From positions 310,001 through 374,000 of the forward strand of contig NC_079203.1 of the NCBI RefSeq assembly GCF_026745355.1: a stretch of DNA of 64,000 bases, read 5' to 3'. The position numbers and the translations under genes are program-made. Below the pieces are notes generated by a model. It was not told where the DNA came from, did no database searches, and saw only the letters and a program-made list of their open reading frames with translations. This DNA is from Beta vulgaris subsp. vulgaris. Its lineage: Eukaryota > Streptophyta > Magnoliopsida > Caryophyllales > Amaranthaceae. Within the stretch, counting starts at the first letter, position 1; each line of letters starts with the position of its first letter. Positions 36,501 through 47,660 of the stretch are shown one piece after another.

Positions 36501-39500
36501 CACAGAATCAGCCTAGGAACACTACAAATTACAGCTGTCACCATTCTTAGCTCAGCTTTACAAAAAGTAATATTAAAACTAATAGACCATATGATCATAT
36601 TCTCAATACCCCCCTCTCAAGATGGAGCAGAGGAAACGATGCCCAACTTGAATGAAAGATGATTGTGCTGCTGCTCACTCAAAGATTTAGTCATAATGTC
36701 AGCAAGCTGAAGAAAGGATTTAATGTGAAGCACTTTGAGAAAACCACTTTGAATATGTTCTCTAACATAGTGACAATCCACTTTCAAGTGCTTGGTTCTC
36801 TCATGAAAAATGGGATTATAGGCAAGATGATTTGCAGACTTGTTGTCACAGAACAAATCAATAGGTTAAGGAAAATGAAAGTGCAGATCCTCCAAGAGTC
36901 CATGGACCCAAACTATCTCACTAGTAGTTTGGGACATACATCTATACTCAGCCTCAGTTGAAGACTTAGAGACTGTTTTTTGCTTCTTTGTCTTCCAAGA
37001 CACAAGTGCATTCCCTAAGAAAATGCAATATCCAGTGAGGGACCTGGCACTGAATGCACAACTTCCCCAATCAGAGTCACAAAAAGCTGTGAGCTGAAGA
37101 GCTTCAGAACTTGGATAATATAGACCCCAATCCAGTGTACCAGCCAAATATTTAACAACATGAATTGCTGCTTGGAGATGTGGTTTCCTAGGTGAGCACA
37201 TAAACTGACTGAGCTGTTGAACACTGTAGGAAATATCAGGTCTAGTCAGATTGAGATAGAGCAGCTTCCTAATGATTCTTCTAAAAGATTCAGGATCTTC
37301 TAGCAACTCTCCTGAATCAATAGATAACTTGACTCCTTTAGGAAATGGAAACTTTGTGGGTTTGCAATTTTCCATACCAGTACTTTTAAGAATATCAAGG
37401 ATGAACTTCCTCTGATTCAACATAGTTCCTTGAGTAGTCCTGGATATTTCAATTCCCAAAAAATATCTGATGGCTCCAAGGTCTTTGATGGTGAAAGCTG
37501 AATGCAAACTGGCTTTAATTCTTGTAATTTCTTCATCATCATCACCAGTGATGAGTAAATCATCAACATACACCAGAATGATTGCTTGCTTCCCTGATGT
37601 TTTCTTTGTAAACATGGAATAATCTCGTTTGGATTGAGTGTATCCATGAGCAAGAAAATGTTGGGTGAGTTCAAGATTCCACTGTCTAGAAGCCTGTTTC
37701 AAACCATACAAACTTTTTTTAAGTTTGCATACTTGTCCTTCCTTTCCACCTTGGTATCCTTTAGGAGGCCACGTATAGACTTCTTCATCCAAATGCCTAT
37801 GAAGAAAGGCATTATTAATATCCAATTGATGCATAGGCCAATTTAAGGAAGTGCCTAGAGCAATAAGGATCCTTACACTAGCAAATTTTGCTACAGGGGA
37901 AAAAGTGTGCTTGTAATCTTTACCTTCCACTTGTCTGTCACCTCTGGCTACCAGTCTAGCTTTCAGCTTATCTACATTGCCTTCTGGAGTGAATTTGATC
38001 TTATATACCCACTTGCTGTCTATGGCTTTCTTATCACTGGGTAGGTCCACCATCTCCCATGTCTCATTGTCTACTAAAGCTTTGATCTCAGCATTCATTG
38101 CCTTCACCCATTCTTCATCTTGGCAGGCTTCACCATAATGACTAGGCTCTCTGACCCTTAGCACATTGCTAAGAGATGCCAAGTATTCAACTGAGTAGTA
38201 AGAAGAAACAGCTAGGTTAGCTGTAATTAAGTTAACATCTTGAGCACTCTTCCTTTCACCTGGCAGGCCAACAATGAAGTCTTGATAATTTTTAGGAAGA
38301 GCAATCTGCCTTTGTGGTCTTCCTGGCTCCAGGTTTACATGAGCAGTATCATCAGGAGATGAATCATCAGAAGATGAATCATTGTTTCTCAAATCATCTG
38401 TCTGCTCACAAACAGGTGGGTGCAGAGGTGTTTGCCCATCTTGCTCAGGCAAATCAGCATGAGTATCATCAATGAATTCTTCACTTTCTAGTGAAGGATT
38501 ATGTCTCAAAGCAACTGTAAGGTCATCATTTTCCCTGTTAAGAAGGAAAGGAAAAATGTGTTCCTTGAACACTACATCTCTACTAACAAAGATTTTTTTG
38601 GTTTCCAAATCTAACAATTTATATCCCTTTTGATTGTGAGGATATCCCAGCAGAACACATCTAATACCTCTAGCAACAAATTTGTCAGATGGCCTTTTAC
38701 TAGGACTTGCATAACACAGGCTACCTATGACTTTCAAATGGTCATAACTAGCCTCTTTCTTCATCATTCGTTTATATGGAGTGTCCCAATTTATTACTCT
38801 GCTGGGAAGTAAGTTAATAAGGTGAGTAGCTGCTAGAATGCACTCACCCCATAGATAAGTAGGCAATCCAGCATGAAGTTTGATTGCCCTAGCAGTATCT
38901 AAAAGATACCTATGCTTTCTTTCCACCCTAGCATTTTGCTGTGGGACACCAGCAATGCTTCTTTGATGTATGATACCTCTCTGAATAAAAATATCACTGC
39001 ATTCTGACTGAAATATTTCAGTCCCATTGTCACTTCTTAAGGTTTTGACCTTAGTATTGAAGTGGTTCTCAACATATGAAACCTGCCAAAATTCCCTTCA
39101 CCTGTTCTTTATTGGACAAAAGGTGTGGCCAAGTTGCTCTACTATAATCATCTACAATGGTCAAGAAATAACTTGCACATGTGATGGTTTTAGCCCTGTA
39201 GGGACCCCATAGATCCACATGAATCAAATCAAAGATGCTGCTGGCAATAGATTTACTAAGCACAAAAGGTTGCCTATGATGTTTAGCAACAGAACAGGTA
39301 TCACAAAAATGATCATTCAGATCATCACATTTACAGAAAGGTAAATGTTGCATTTTAGATATGGAAATATGTCCCAATCTAGCATGAATAAGATCCAATT
39401 TTTCTACTTTATTACAAACATTTGCATCTTTCTTCTTCTCATTTCTTCCATCATACTTGTTCTTCTCACCAAGTCTGCTCTCTACCAACTTGTATAGATC

Positions 39501-41768
39501 ATTTTCATTTCTCCCAATCTCAACATCTCCCTTAATGGAATGGTCCTGTATTGAACACCCATTTTCATCAAAAATGAGTTTCTTTCCACATTGTTTCAGC
39601 AGCTTACTCACAGAAAGTAAGTTGTGCTTAAAATCATTTATATACAACACATCATATACTGTAATTTCCTCATTCAGCTTCACATCTCCTATTTCATTTA
39701 CCACCTTGATACTTCCATCAGGTAACCCCACTCTAACACATTTTTTTAGAATTTTCATGTCAGTTAGAAGTTGTCTACTTCCAGTAATATGATAACTTGC
39801 TCCTGAATCTATGAGCCAAGTGTTTGTTCTATCATGAAAATGAACAAAATTTGCAGTATTTGCAGTTACTTTACCTGCAAAATTGCTAGAGCTCGTTCCT
39901 TGTCCACCATGCCTATCTCCCACCAGCTTCAGTTCCTGAATAACAGAAGAAACCATTTCTTTGTCAACCTTACCTCCATTTGCATCTCTCTGAGGAGCAT
40001 AATCCAGAAAGGTATTTGGTGTATTTTCTGCATTTTCATCCTCCTGTCTGGACATGTTTGCAGCTTCTCTTAACCATGGCTTTCCTTTTGGTTGCTTGAA
40101 CCATTCTGGATACCCAACTATCTTGAAGCATTCCTCCCTAACATGTCCCTTCATCCCACAGTGGCTGCATTTCTTTGATTCCTTTTCCAGCTTCATTCTC
40201 TTATAGTCTTCCATCTTCATCTTCTTGTAGTCCCTTTTCTGAAAATCCTTGAGAGGTCCAAGGCTATAGCTCTGTCTATTCACAGCCAAAGCACTCATCT
40301 CAACTCCAAGATTCATATCTGCAGCAAGTTGTTTCTGTTTCTCGACTTGCATCACAAGGTTGTAGGCCTTATTCACAGCCATTAAAGGTTCCATGCTAAG
40401 AAAATTTGTCTTCATTTGTTCATACCCATCATTCAGTCCATTTAAGAACTTCATCAGCCTGTTATATGAGTCCATCTGAGCTATCTTAGCATGTAAATCA
40501 CATCTGCATTTTGCCATTGCTCCACAGCTGCACTCAGGAACCTCATCAAGCTCAGATATTTGTTCCCATAACTCCTTCAGCCTACAATAATATTCACTAA
40601 CAGACAGGTTGTTCTGTTTAAAATCCCATAGCTCTTTCTTCAGTTGGTAAAGTTGAGGAGCATTTGTTTGCCCATATCTCTCAACTGTTTCTTCCCAAAG
40701 TCTGCTAGTAGGTTGCATACTAACCAGACTACTTGCAATCTCAGGCTTCATAGTGGCAAGGATCCATGATCTTACCATATAATCACACCTAGTCCACTTC
40801 TGAATCTCATCAGCTCCAGTGGTAGGTTTCTTGTGTTTTCCTTCAAGAAAAGCAAGCTTGTTCTTAGCACCCAGTGCTATTCTGATACTCCTATTCCAGT
40901 TGAGAAAGTTTCCACCATCAAAGATGATACCTCCTAAAGGTGTTGCTGCATTTTCATTTACAGCGACAAATAGAGGGTCTTTGTATGGGTTCAAGTTACT
41001 CTCTTTGTTGTTGCTGTTTTCACCAGCCATTTGAGATTATATCAGTTTAGAGCCTTCAAGATTTCTGAAATATAGATCGAGAATTAAAATCCCTGCTCTG
41101 ATACCATAAAGAAATTTGAAGACTCAAAGTTTCTATCTTGGATAGCAGTAATTTGCTTCCAGACTTTGTATTTCTTTTGTAGTGTTTTCTCACACCTCTC
41201 TCTTGATGTGTTGCTGCACAATAATCAGCACTGAGGTATATATACCACAACACACACAGCCTCCACAATCAGACCTAGGAATATGTGTACAAAAGGACAA
41301 ACAACAAAGTGGTCCTCACAGAATCAGCCTAGGAACACTACAAATTACAGCTGTCACCATTCTTAGCTCAGCTTTACAAAAAGTAATATTAAAACTAATA
41401 GACCATATGATCATATTCTCAATACATATGCCTGTATGTATTACAAAAACAATCCACCATCAATTACTAAGATGCAATGAACATTGTTATTTAACTGATT
41501 ATCCTTGTAATTGTACGTGCAGTATCTTCCTAAAGGTTTTGTCAGATCGTGTGGCCTAATAAATAAGAACTGTTTCGTAAAACTCATATATGGAGATGGT
41601 AAGGCATGGAAAGTAAAGCTGTCTTACCGGAAATATGATGGCCAGGCTTATATTCACGGAGGATGGAAACAGCTTCAGGCTGCAAATAATCTCAGACCTC
41701 GAGATATCATCTGTTTTCAGCTCCTTAAACGTGGGAGGTGGCCTATTATGAAATGTCACAGTGAGTAA
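33521..41768 (+). CDS. REM-type protein with two B3 domains, first copy, copia-invaded intron
   Basis: Plant-specific B3 DNA-binding factor of the REM class, nuclear. Exons: 33521-33607, 34615-34933, 35359-35522, 41523-41768; all phases agree with the paralogue at 48,213, giving 271 aa. B3 domain 1 (about 17-118) contains [30 protein letters not shown] and [12 protein letters not shown]3 domain 2 (about 155-268) contains [38 protein letters not shown] and CFQLL. A basic stretch (GKRKAREAQ) lies between them and could be a nuclear signal. The stop is taken by reading through 41760 (MKCHSE); a donor-like GTGAGT sits exactly there, so a further exon is possible. The donor of exon 2 (GTCCGT) is weak and was placed by homology. 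Intron 3 is 6 kb because of a copia element. Confidence 0.8.
33657..33873 (-). mobile_element. Helitron derivative with deleted hairpin, SINE-like interior
   Basis: Minus-strand start TCTATACAAATAAA and terminal CTAG lie between A and T. The body from about 33676 is clearly the same sequence as 44004-44191. The GC-rich palindrome next to CTAG in that copy is mostly missing here. Box A-like CTTGATCGAGTAGTTAAAAG and box B-like AGATCAAATTT lie inside. In intron 1 of the first REM gene. Confidence 0.7.
36291..36608 (-). repeat. 3' LTR of the copia element
   Basis: 318 bp. Minus-strand sequence starts TATTGAGAATATG and ends AAATTTCTTTA. Differs from the 5' LTR at one base (G at 36434 against A in the other). 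Confidence 0.93.
36617..41030 (-). pseudogene. Copia gag-pol polyprotein with one frameshift and one stop
   Basis: Minus-strand polyprotein starting at ATG 41030 (MAGENSNN). In order: gag with zinc knuckle [14 protein letters not shown], protease [12 protein letters not shown], integrase zinc region and the first catalytic part ([16 protein letters not shown]), reverse transcriptase with [11 protein letters not shown], and RNase H with CDSDWGSC and SSTEAEYR. The frame is broken near 39070-39085 inside integrase (a shift; the downstream frame is open from there) and again by an in-frame TAA at 36866-36868 within RNase H. The rest continues open to a stop at 36617. So this copy should not make a full polyprotein, although its LTRs are almost identical. 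Confidence 0.9.
41095..41106 (-). promoter_or_regulatory. Primer-binding site (initiator tRNA-Met)
   Basis: Minus-strand TGGTATCAGAGC directly next to the 5' LTR, the standard plant copia primer site. Confidence 0.92.
41107..41424 (-). repeat. 5' LTR of the copia element
   Basis: 318 bp, same ends as the 3' LTR; followed on the plus strand by the CATAT duplication. Confidence 0.93.
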
Positions 41769-42886
41769 ACTGATTAATCTTTCTCTTCAATAAGGCACAT
41801 TTCTTTGTTACTACGCTCTTTCTAACTATTTTTGTAACTTCTATCTATCTACTCAAGCTCTAAAAGAAGAAAAAAATAACCTTACATATCTCCAGATAAA
41901 ATGCACTTAGCATGACAAAAACTACTACTGGCTTCGTTGTTTTTCATAAGTTCTACTCACTTAACTTTTTAGATTTCAGAAACTGAACAATCTTGTTAGA
42001 TTGGTTTTGATGTATAATTTCAAGATATCACCTTTCGTAACTTTTAGTAAAAGTAATCAGATATATTACAGGTCAAAGTTGTGCTTTTAATAATTTGTAG
42101 ACTTTAATTAAGTGAATAGATCGCTCGTAAGAAAACAAAAGAAGTTTTCTAGTACCAGTAGTAATTTAAAGAATATGTAGGCTAAAAACGTTTAACCCTT
42201 GCACTATTGCAAATGGAGTAATACATTTAAAGTATTTATATTGGTGGATTTTTGAGCAGAATTAAGCAGCGGAAACGAATCTTGATTTATATTGAAGGAT
42301 GACATTTTGGGCACGTATTTGGGAGTGAATATGGATCTGGCATGTTTTTGTTTCTGATCAGCCAATTTAGGCTGTGGAATATCAAAACTCAAAAGTTATA
42401 TGGTTGTAAGTTGTTAATTAGGAAGGTGTAAAATGCACAGCTGAATATACTTTTGTATTGTGCATAATAGTTGGATTGCTTTCCTGCAATGTTTTGCTTC
42501 TATTTGGGACATTAGTATGCACGCCACCGCCACTCTATGTTTTTTGGGTCTTATTACGAGGAGTTTCCCACCGCCTTCGGCGAGTGGACTAATCTTCTGC
42601 AAGTAGTACGTATCTATTCAAAATCAAACCAAGGGACTAGTAAATCTAAAGCCAACCTTCTTTCTCAATTAATTGTCTTCTTTAACTTTTCAAGTCAAAT
42701 TTCTAAATCTTAGAACTTAATTGATACTTGATTTATATATCTCAATGTAGAATTTGAATATATCGAAATTTGATTTTGTTTTTATTTATGCTAATATATC
42801 ATAATTTGATGATAGAAGCTAGAATATGATTATATATAATGATGGTCAAAGTAGTACATTGAAGATCGTAAAAGTCAAACTAAATA
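41769..42886. other. 3' flank of the first REM gene
   Basis: AT-rich. I looked for a final exon matching the one proposed for the second REM gene and found none. No repeat recognised. Confidence 0.45.
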
Positions 42887-43104
42887 CTCCCCCTGTTTCA
42901 AAATATAAGGTATTCACGCCTTACGAAAATTTACTTTGATCACAAATATCTCTCATAATAAAAATTATACCATTCGATTCGTCTTGAAAAATACTATAAT
43001 AATATTATTTTTTAAAATTTTCTATCAATATATATTGAGAGTAATTAATGGTCAAAGTTCGACCTCGAACGTCGTGTGTGCCTTATATTTTGAAACGGAG
43101 GGAG
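42887..43104. mobile_element. Stowaway MITE, 218 bp
   Basis: Ends CTCCCCCTGTTTCAAAATATAAGG and CCTTATATTTTGAAACGGAGGGAG are near-perfect inverted repeats with TA on both sides. Confidence 0.92.
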
Positions 43105-43439
43105 TAATTACTTGAGTATGGAGGAAATATAGTATTAGGATATACTATATCATTAACCATTAATGAAAAGGCCATGCAAATCGGTAAGCAAAATTCTCTT
43201 AGTTTTTTGCACCATTATTTGTCACTGTACTCAATTTTATTAGTTGATGTCAATTACTCTTTGTTCTAATTATTTTTTAAAATAAGAAGTTTGTTTCCAT
43301 CTAATGAAGTGGACCAAAACAATTAACTGACATATGACATATATAACATTACAAAAAAGTGGGACAAAAGTTTATGTAGTTTTCATTTATTTGAAATAAT
43401 TACTTTTTCTTATATTATAGTTAAACAAATAACAGCTCA

Positions 43440-43860
43440 GACGAAGATATGGTAGCTCAATGGAGTACCACCCAAAAAGGACTTGTCCAGGATACAAATC
43501 CTCCTCCCAACAATATACTACGTCCGTTTTTTTTTAGTTGCTGCAACGTTTGACAAATTGCACTATTCATGTTCTCTTATTTGACCACATTTATTGATTT
43601 ATATGTTAAACAAAATATAGTCATGTGGGGTCTTGTTTGATTCGTTTCGATGTAAGCTTTCATAATATCAAATTTTTATAATTTTTACTTACATACAATT
43701 AGAGATAAAACGATTTGAAATTGTACATTGGCAAGCATGAAAGTCAAAACGTTGCAACTAAATAAAAACAGAGGTAGTATTTAAGAATTTCTCTCGTGGT
43801 GGCAATAGGCCTAGTAGGGATTGGTCCTTGGACCAATTATCTCTCCTAATAAAAAAAAAA
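43440..43860 (+). mobile_element. SINE interrupted by a Stowaway MITE
   Basis: Left part 43440-43517 has box A-like TGGTAGCTCAATGGAGT and box B-like GGATACAAATCC. Right part 43780-43860 (GGATTGGTCCTTGGACC...) ends in an A tail. The two parts flank the MITE at 43518-43777. Exact ends are uncertain. Confidence 0.6.
43518..43777. mobile_element. Stowaway MITE nested in a SINE, 260 bp
   Basis: Ends CTACGTCCGTTTTTTTTTAG and AAATAAAAACAGAGGTAG form inverted repeats that extend inward through AGTTGC...CAACGTTT. TA flanks both sides. Interior resembles the element at 22,022 (TCATGTGGG-TCTT--TTGATTCGT). Confidence 0.85.
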
Positions 43861-43930
43861 GAACATAAAACAGCCCAAGAATAAAAAATAGAGTTTGTCT
43901 TGTAAGAAAGCGCCAACTTTTAAATTAAAA

Positions 43931-44191
43931 CTAGTTATTAGGCCCGGGCTATGCCCCGGGTAAGAAAATTTTCATTTATTAATATTGTACTTTGATATGA
44001 TAGCACTAAATACTACTTGGTCTAGTGGTTAAAACTTTAGTACATGAACTTGAGGTCACGGGATCAAAACCTATACTATGCAATTTCTAATTTTTTATTG
44101 TACATGGATTACATGATCTAAAACTCCCTAGGAAGAGCGCCACGTGGCATCGTTCCTGGTTTACGCACGTCTTTTAATATATTAGTATAGA
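43931..44191 (-). mobile_element. Non-autonomous Helitron carrying a SINE-like module, 261 bp
   Basis: Minus strand starts TCTATACTAATATATT and ends with palindrome CCCGGGGCATAGCCCGGG, CCTAATAA, CTAG, between A and T. Inside, plus-strand TTGGTCTAGTGGTTAAAAC and GGGATCAAAACC match tRNA boxes A and B at SINE spacing. A deleted relative is at 33657-33873. Confidence 0.8.
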
Positions 44192-44750
44192 TTAGGCAAT
44201 AGTAAGCCCAATATTAAAAAGAGAATAATAATGGCTAGGTTAATTTCTTTCGGTGACTAGTTTAATTCATTTAGTAGTTAGGTCTACTTTTATGTTCAAA
44301 TTAAACTGTCTTTTAATAATTTTTGTAAAAACTATTACTTGCTCTGCCAATATTTTTTTTTCACGTCATGAATAAAGTTCAGATTCAGTTGTAAGAGGAG
44401 TCTACGATATCCTATTATGATTTAATATTCTATTACGAATTCTATTGTAATTAGAATCCGTGGGTTTTTGGGAAAGTTTTTTCCTTCCTTATCTTTGTAT
44501 AGTCTGTTATGTACAGTATTGGAGGCAAGTTAATTAAGAAACTCCGTACGTAGGTTGTATTAGAGTCAGTTTCGGTAATCAAAAGGGTTGAGTTGTTGAT
44601 CTCTCCACAAGTTTTTCAAAACTTAACATATTCCTTACCATATTCGTATTAGAATTTGTGTACACTTACAAAACTTTATGATAAGTTTATGAGAAGAGAT
44701 AAACAATAACACTTTACGAACTCTATATATATATATATATATATTGTCTG
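44192..44750 (+). other. Promoter region of the F-box gene
   Basis: No repeat recognised. A (TA)n run at 44724-44745 ends just before the first ATG; it may act as a TATA region or lie in the leader. Confidence 0.45.
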
Positions 44751-46055
44751 ATGCATGATCAGTTAATTGAAGAAAACAGAGTAATAATGATGGAAACAAT
44801 TAAGACAGTTGATAATTATTTGCCTGAAGACATCCTCTACGTTGAAATCCTTACTCGTCTGCCCGTAAAATCTCTGCTTCGGTTCAAATCCGTTTCTAAA
44901 CACTGGAATTCCATCATCTCTTCCAAAGATTTTGCTAAAGATCATCTCCACAAATTTGGTAATTCCACTTTCAACACCTCATTACTCGTCCACTCCACAT
45001 GTAAAGAGACTTTTCTTGGTCCAAACACACGTATAACGATCGATTACGTAGCAAAACTTTTTACTTTCAAACTAGCTCAAGTTAAAAACACAAACATCAA
45101 TATCACATTGTCACCATTGGATTACTACACCGATGATAGTATTAGAAACCCACTCGCCTTTGACTCACATATGGTTGGATCATGTAACGGGTTGATTTGC
45201 TTACAAATTGGCAAGAAGTTCACTATTTGTAACCCGGCAATACGAAAGCAGCACCAAACAACACCACCTAAGTATAACCCCGGCAAGAACAATCTTTTTG
45301 TTTCTGGGTTTGGGTATGATTCTTCGTCGAATGCTTATAAGATACTCCGCCTAGTCCTCGGAAAACCTTACGGAACAGACGAAGAAACATGTCAAGCACA
45401 TGTGTTCTCGACTAAGAACAATGAGTGGAAAGAACTCGACATGAGTTTTTGGTTGACGTTCATTAATGGTGCGTGTGAACCTTTCATCTTTCACAGTCAT
45501 GTTTTAGTGGGTGAAACATTGTATTGGGTATTTGAAACTCGAGACACTAGTACACGCAATTCGAATATCATTGCGTTTGATTTTGCCAAGGAAACGTTTT
45601 CTATCATACCTCTTCCTAAATCATATCATGCAAGTATAAGAGACTATCCTCCCACTCGCATGTATTTGAGTAACATTAGACAGCGATTAAGCGCTTGTTG
45701 GATGTTGTCTGGACAGCAGTTCGTCATCGAAGGTTGGATGCTAGAGCATAATGCAAACTTGGAGTATTGTTGGACGAAATTATTGAAGACTAATACTACT
45801 AGCATATTAGATCCGAGTTATCGAAGTCTGTTTGAGCTTACAGCAGATAACAATTATAATGGCAAAGCAGTAAGTTTCTTTCTTTTCAAAGGCATTAGTG
45901 AATTACTGCGCGTCCCTCTGAATGATGAAGGAGGAGATTGTTATCATCTCAAGCCTACACAACGGGTTCCGATTCCGCTTCCGACTAAAGAACGTGGATC
46001 CTATCAAATCAGTTATGCATGTCTTTATACTGAAAGCCTCCTATCTCCTTTTTAG
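44751..46055 (+). CDS. F-box protein with F-box-associated (FBA) domain
   Basis: Intronless, 434 aa. The F-box is at about 23-63 (YLPEDILYVEILTRLPVKSL...SVSKHWNSIISS) and would bind SKP1 in an SCF ubiquitin ligase. The rest follows the FBA type 1/3 plan: VGSCNGLICL at about 142-151, ICNPAIRK near 158, GFGYDSSSNAYKILRLV at about 185-201, then kelch-like beta segments (LYWVF, IIAFDFAKETF-IIPLP). This part selects the substrate, unknown here. ATG 44751 is the longest start; a second pair of ATGs at 44787/44790 lies closer to the F-box and is equally plausible. No frame damage. It stands between two REM genes with no functional link visible. Confidence 0.88.
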   Translation: MHDQLIEENRVIMMETIKTVDNYLPEDILYVEILTRLPVKSLLRFKSVSKHWNSIISSKDFAKDHLHKFGNSTFNTSLLVHSTCKETFLGPNTRITIDYVAKLFTFKLAQVKNTNINITLSPLDYYTDDSIRNPLAFDSHMVGSCNGLICLQIGKKFTICNPAIRKQHQTTPPKYNPGKNNLFVSGFGYDSSSNAYKILRLVLGKPYGTDEETCQAHVFSTKNNEWKELDMSFWLTFINGACEPFIFHSHVLVGETLYWVFETRDTSTRNSNIIAFDFAKETFSIIPLPKSYHASIRDYPPTRMYLSNIRQRLSACWMLSGQQFVIEGWMLEHNANLEYCWTKLLKTNTTSILDPSYRSLFELTADNNYNGKAVSFFLFKGISELLRVPLNDEGGDCYHLKPTQRVPIPLPTKERGSYQISYACLYTESLLSPF

Positions 46056-46394
46056 ATCCCATGCATGGTGCTGGATATATGTTATATGATGATGACAGGA
46101 GCAGCTAAGACTATGTGTAGGGTGAACAACTACACAGATGAGGGTCCAATTTTATTAGTAGTTCGCTTAGAGTAAATAAAAAAAACTAATTTTAATTACA
46201 ATTTGTTTTTTTTTCTATTTATTATTGAGTGTAATAAATTTTAATCTAATGTTTTGCTTAGTCTCTCTCTATTCTCCAAAAGAAACCCATTAATTACTCT
46301 TTCGTCTCTTCCTCTTAACTAAAAATTTTCAATTCTTATAATTTCATCTAGCACAGGGCCCTAAATTATATGGGGCGGCCCTGGACAATTGTAT

Positions 46395-46530
46395 AGATTA
46401 TTATCTGTGACTCCAAGAAACATATAGCTAAAACTATGTTGGAAGGGCTGAAAGTGGCGAAGGAATGTGGTGTCGAGAAGGTGGTGGTAGAAAGTGATTG
46501 CTTACAAGTGGTTCAAGCCCTGTAGAAAAG
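46395..46530 (+). pseudogene. RNase H-like (RVT_3) fragment
   Basis: Translation gives MLEGLKVAKECGVEKVVVE, then SDCLQVVQAL and a stop, the middle of the plant RNase H-like domain (A-L-GL--A---G---V-VESD----V--L). Both sides are missing. A related fragment is at 61,950. Confidence 0.65.
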
Positions 46531-46640
46531 AGTGAGCTGATCTAGTGTTTTCCATTAAGTGTTAGACTTAATTCGGTTAATTGCGTTGAGTTTACAAATT
46601 ATTTTCAGTATATTATAAATAAATAATAGTACTTGTTTAC

Positions 46641-47052
46641 GGCCCTGTTTGGCAATAGCGTTTGAGGTAGCGGTTAGCGGTTGGACAAGATTGAAACGCT
46701 ACTTGAGAAAATTATGAGTGTTTGGTAAGGTAGTGGTTGTAGTAGCGGGTAGCAGTTGGAGTAGATTATAAGTAGCGGTTGTGGAACGTTACTACAAGTA
46801 ACGTTTGAGGTTTAGAGGTAGCGGTCTACGAAATAAACCCTATATTACAACATAAGGTAGAATTATTAACCAATGTTTTTTTTATCTTTTACAATTCCAA
46901 CAGCTACTTTTGCCAAACACTTCTGATTAAACAACTAATTTAATCACTGACCGCTGACAGCTACTAGTAGACAGCTAGCAGCTACCCCCAACAGCTACAG
47001 CTACTACAACCGCTAACAGCTACTAGAATCGCTAGTTTTGCCAAACATGCCC
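46641..47052. mobile_element. PIF/Harbinger-like MITE, 412 bp
   Basis: Ends GGCCCTGTTTGGCAA and TTGCCAAACATGCCC are inverted; TAC stands on both sides. The interior repeats AGCGGTTG/CAACCGCT-type words (AGCGGTTAGCGG, ACCGCTAACAGCT), so it can fold throughout. Confidence 0.8.
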
Positions 47053-47059
47053 TACATGT

Positions 47060-47660
47060 ATAACTATTATGACATTTCATGTTTAAAGTTTCAAATTCCT
47101 AGGTCTCATCACAATAACTTTAATTGCCTTCTATATATCGTAAATATATTCATATTCAACTTCAAAATAGCTTTAGAAGCCCTCATATGTCCATTCTTAA
47201 ACATAGATATTCAAGTGGTTTATTATGACCATTAGACGCTTTTGTCACTTGAGCCTAAAAAATGTCCGGAAGCATGATTTATAGTCTTCTAATTCAGCTA
47301 TTTTGGCGCTAATTTTGGACTTTTCTTACCCAACCATATTTTTCATACAATCATACTAGACTTACTCGAGGGTCTTGGGATGCCCGGAGATGCATCTTGA
47401 TAGTTGCGACCCTCTACAATGACTTAAATTACCCTCTATAGTATCTTATCTATTATCCTATTCAAAACCCAAAATAACTCTAGATACCACCATATGCTAT
47501 CCCCATTCTCAGGTATGTATAATGGGATATACATTCAAATGCTTTATGATGACCCTAGGACACTTCGCATGGTATTGATATAGACTTCAAATTTCATTAT
47601 ATTGGCAAAAAATTTAAGATTTTAAGGATATTTTTTCATACCGACAACAAATAAAGTTGA
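47060..47660. repeat. Degenerate tandem dimer, about 310-bp unit
   Basis: Two diverged units align: ACTTTAATTGCC-TCTATA near 47120 against ACTTAAATTACCCTCTATA near 47424, then ATATTCAAGTG-TTTATTATGACC near 47208 against ACATTCAAATGCTTTATGATGACC near 47530. Parts (TTTTGGACTT, CATATTTT) recall the tandem repeat at 55,343. Confidence 0.6.

Larger units (their letters stand above)
36291..41424 (-). mobile_element. Ty1/copia LTR retrotransposon, young, 5.1 kb
   Basis: Two 318-bp LTRs (36291-36608, 41107-41424) with a single difference seen by eye. The 5-bp duplication CATAT stands at 36286-36290 and 41425-41429. The primer-binding site TGGTATCAGAGC (minus strand, 41106-41095) is complementary to initiator tRNA-Met and abuts the 5' LTR. 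A polypurine tract ending GAGGGGGG abuts the 3' LTR at 36609. The LTR ends are TA...TA instead of TG...CA. It inserted in intron 3 of the REM gene, antisense to it. Confidence 0.95.
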
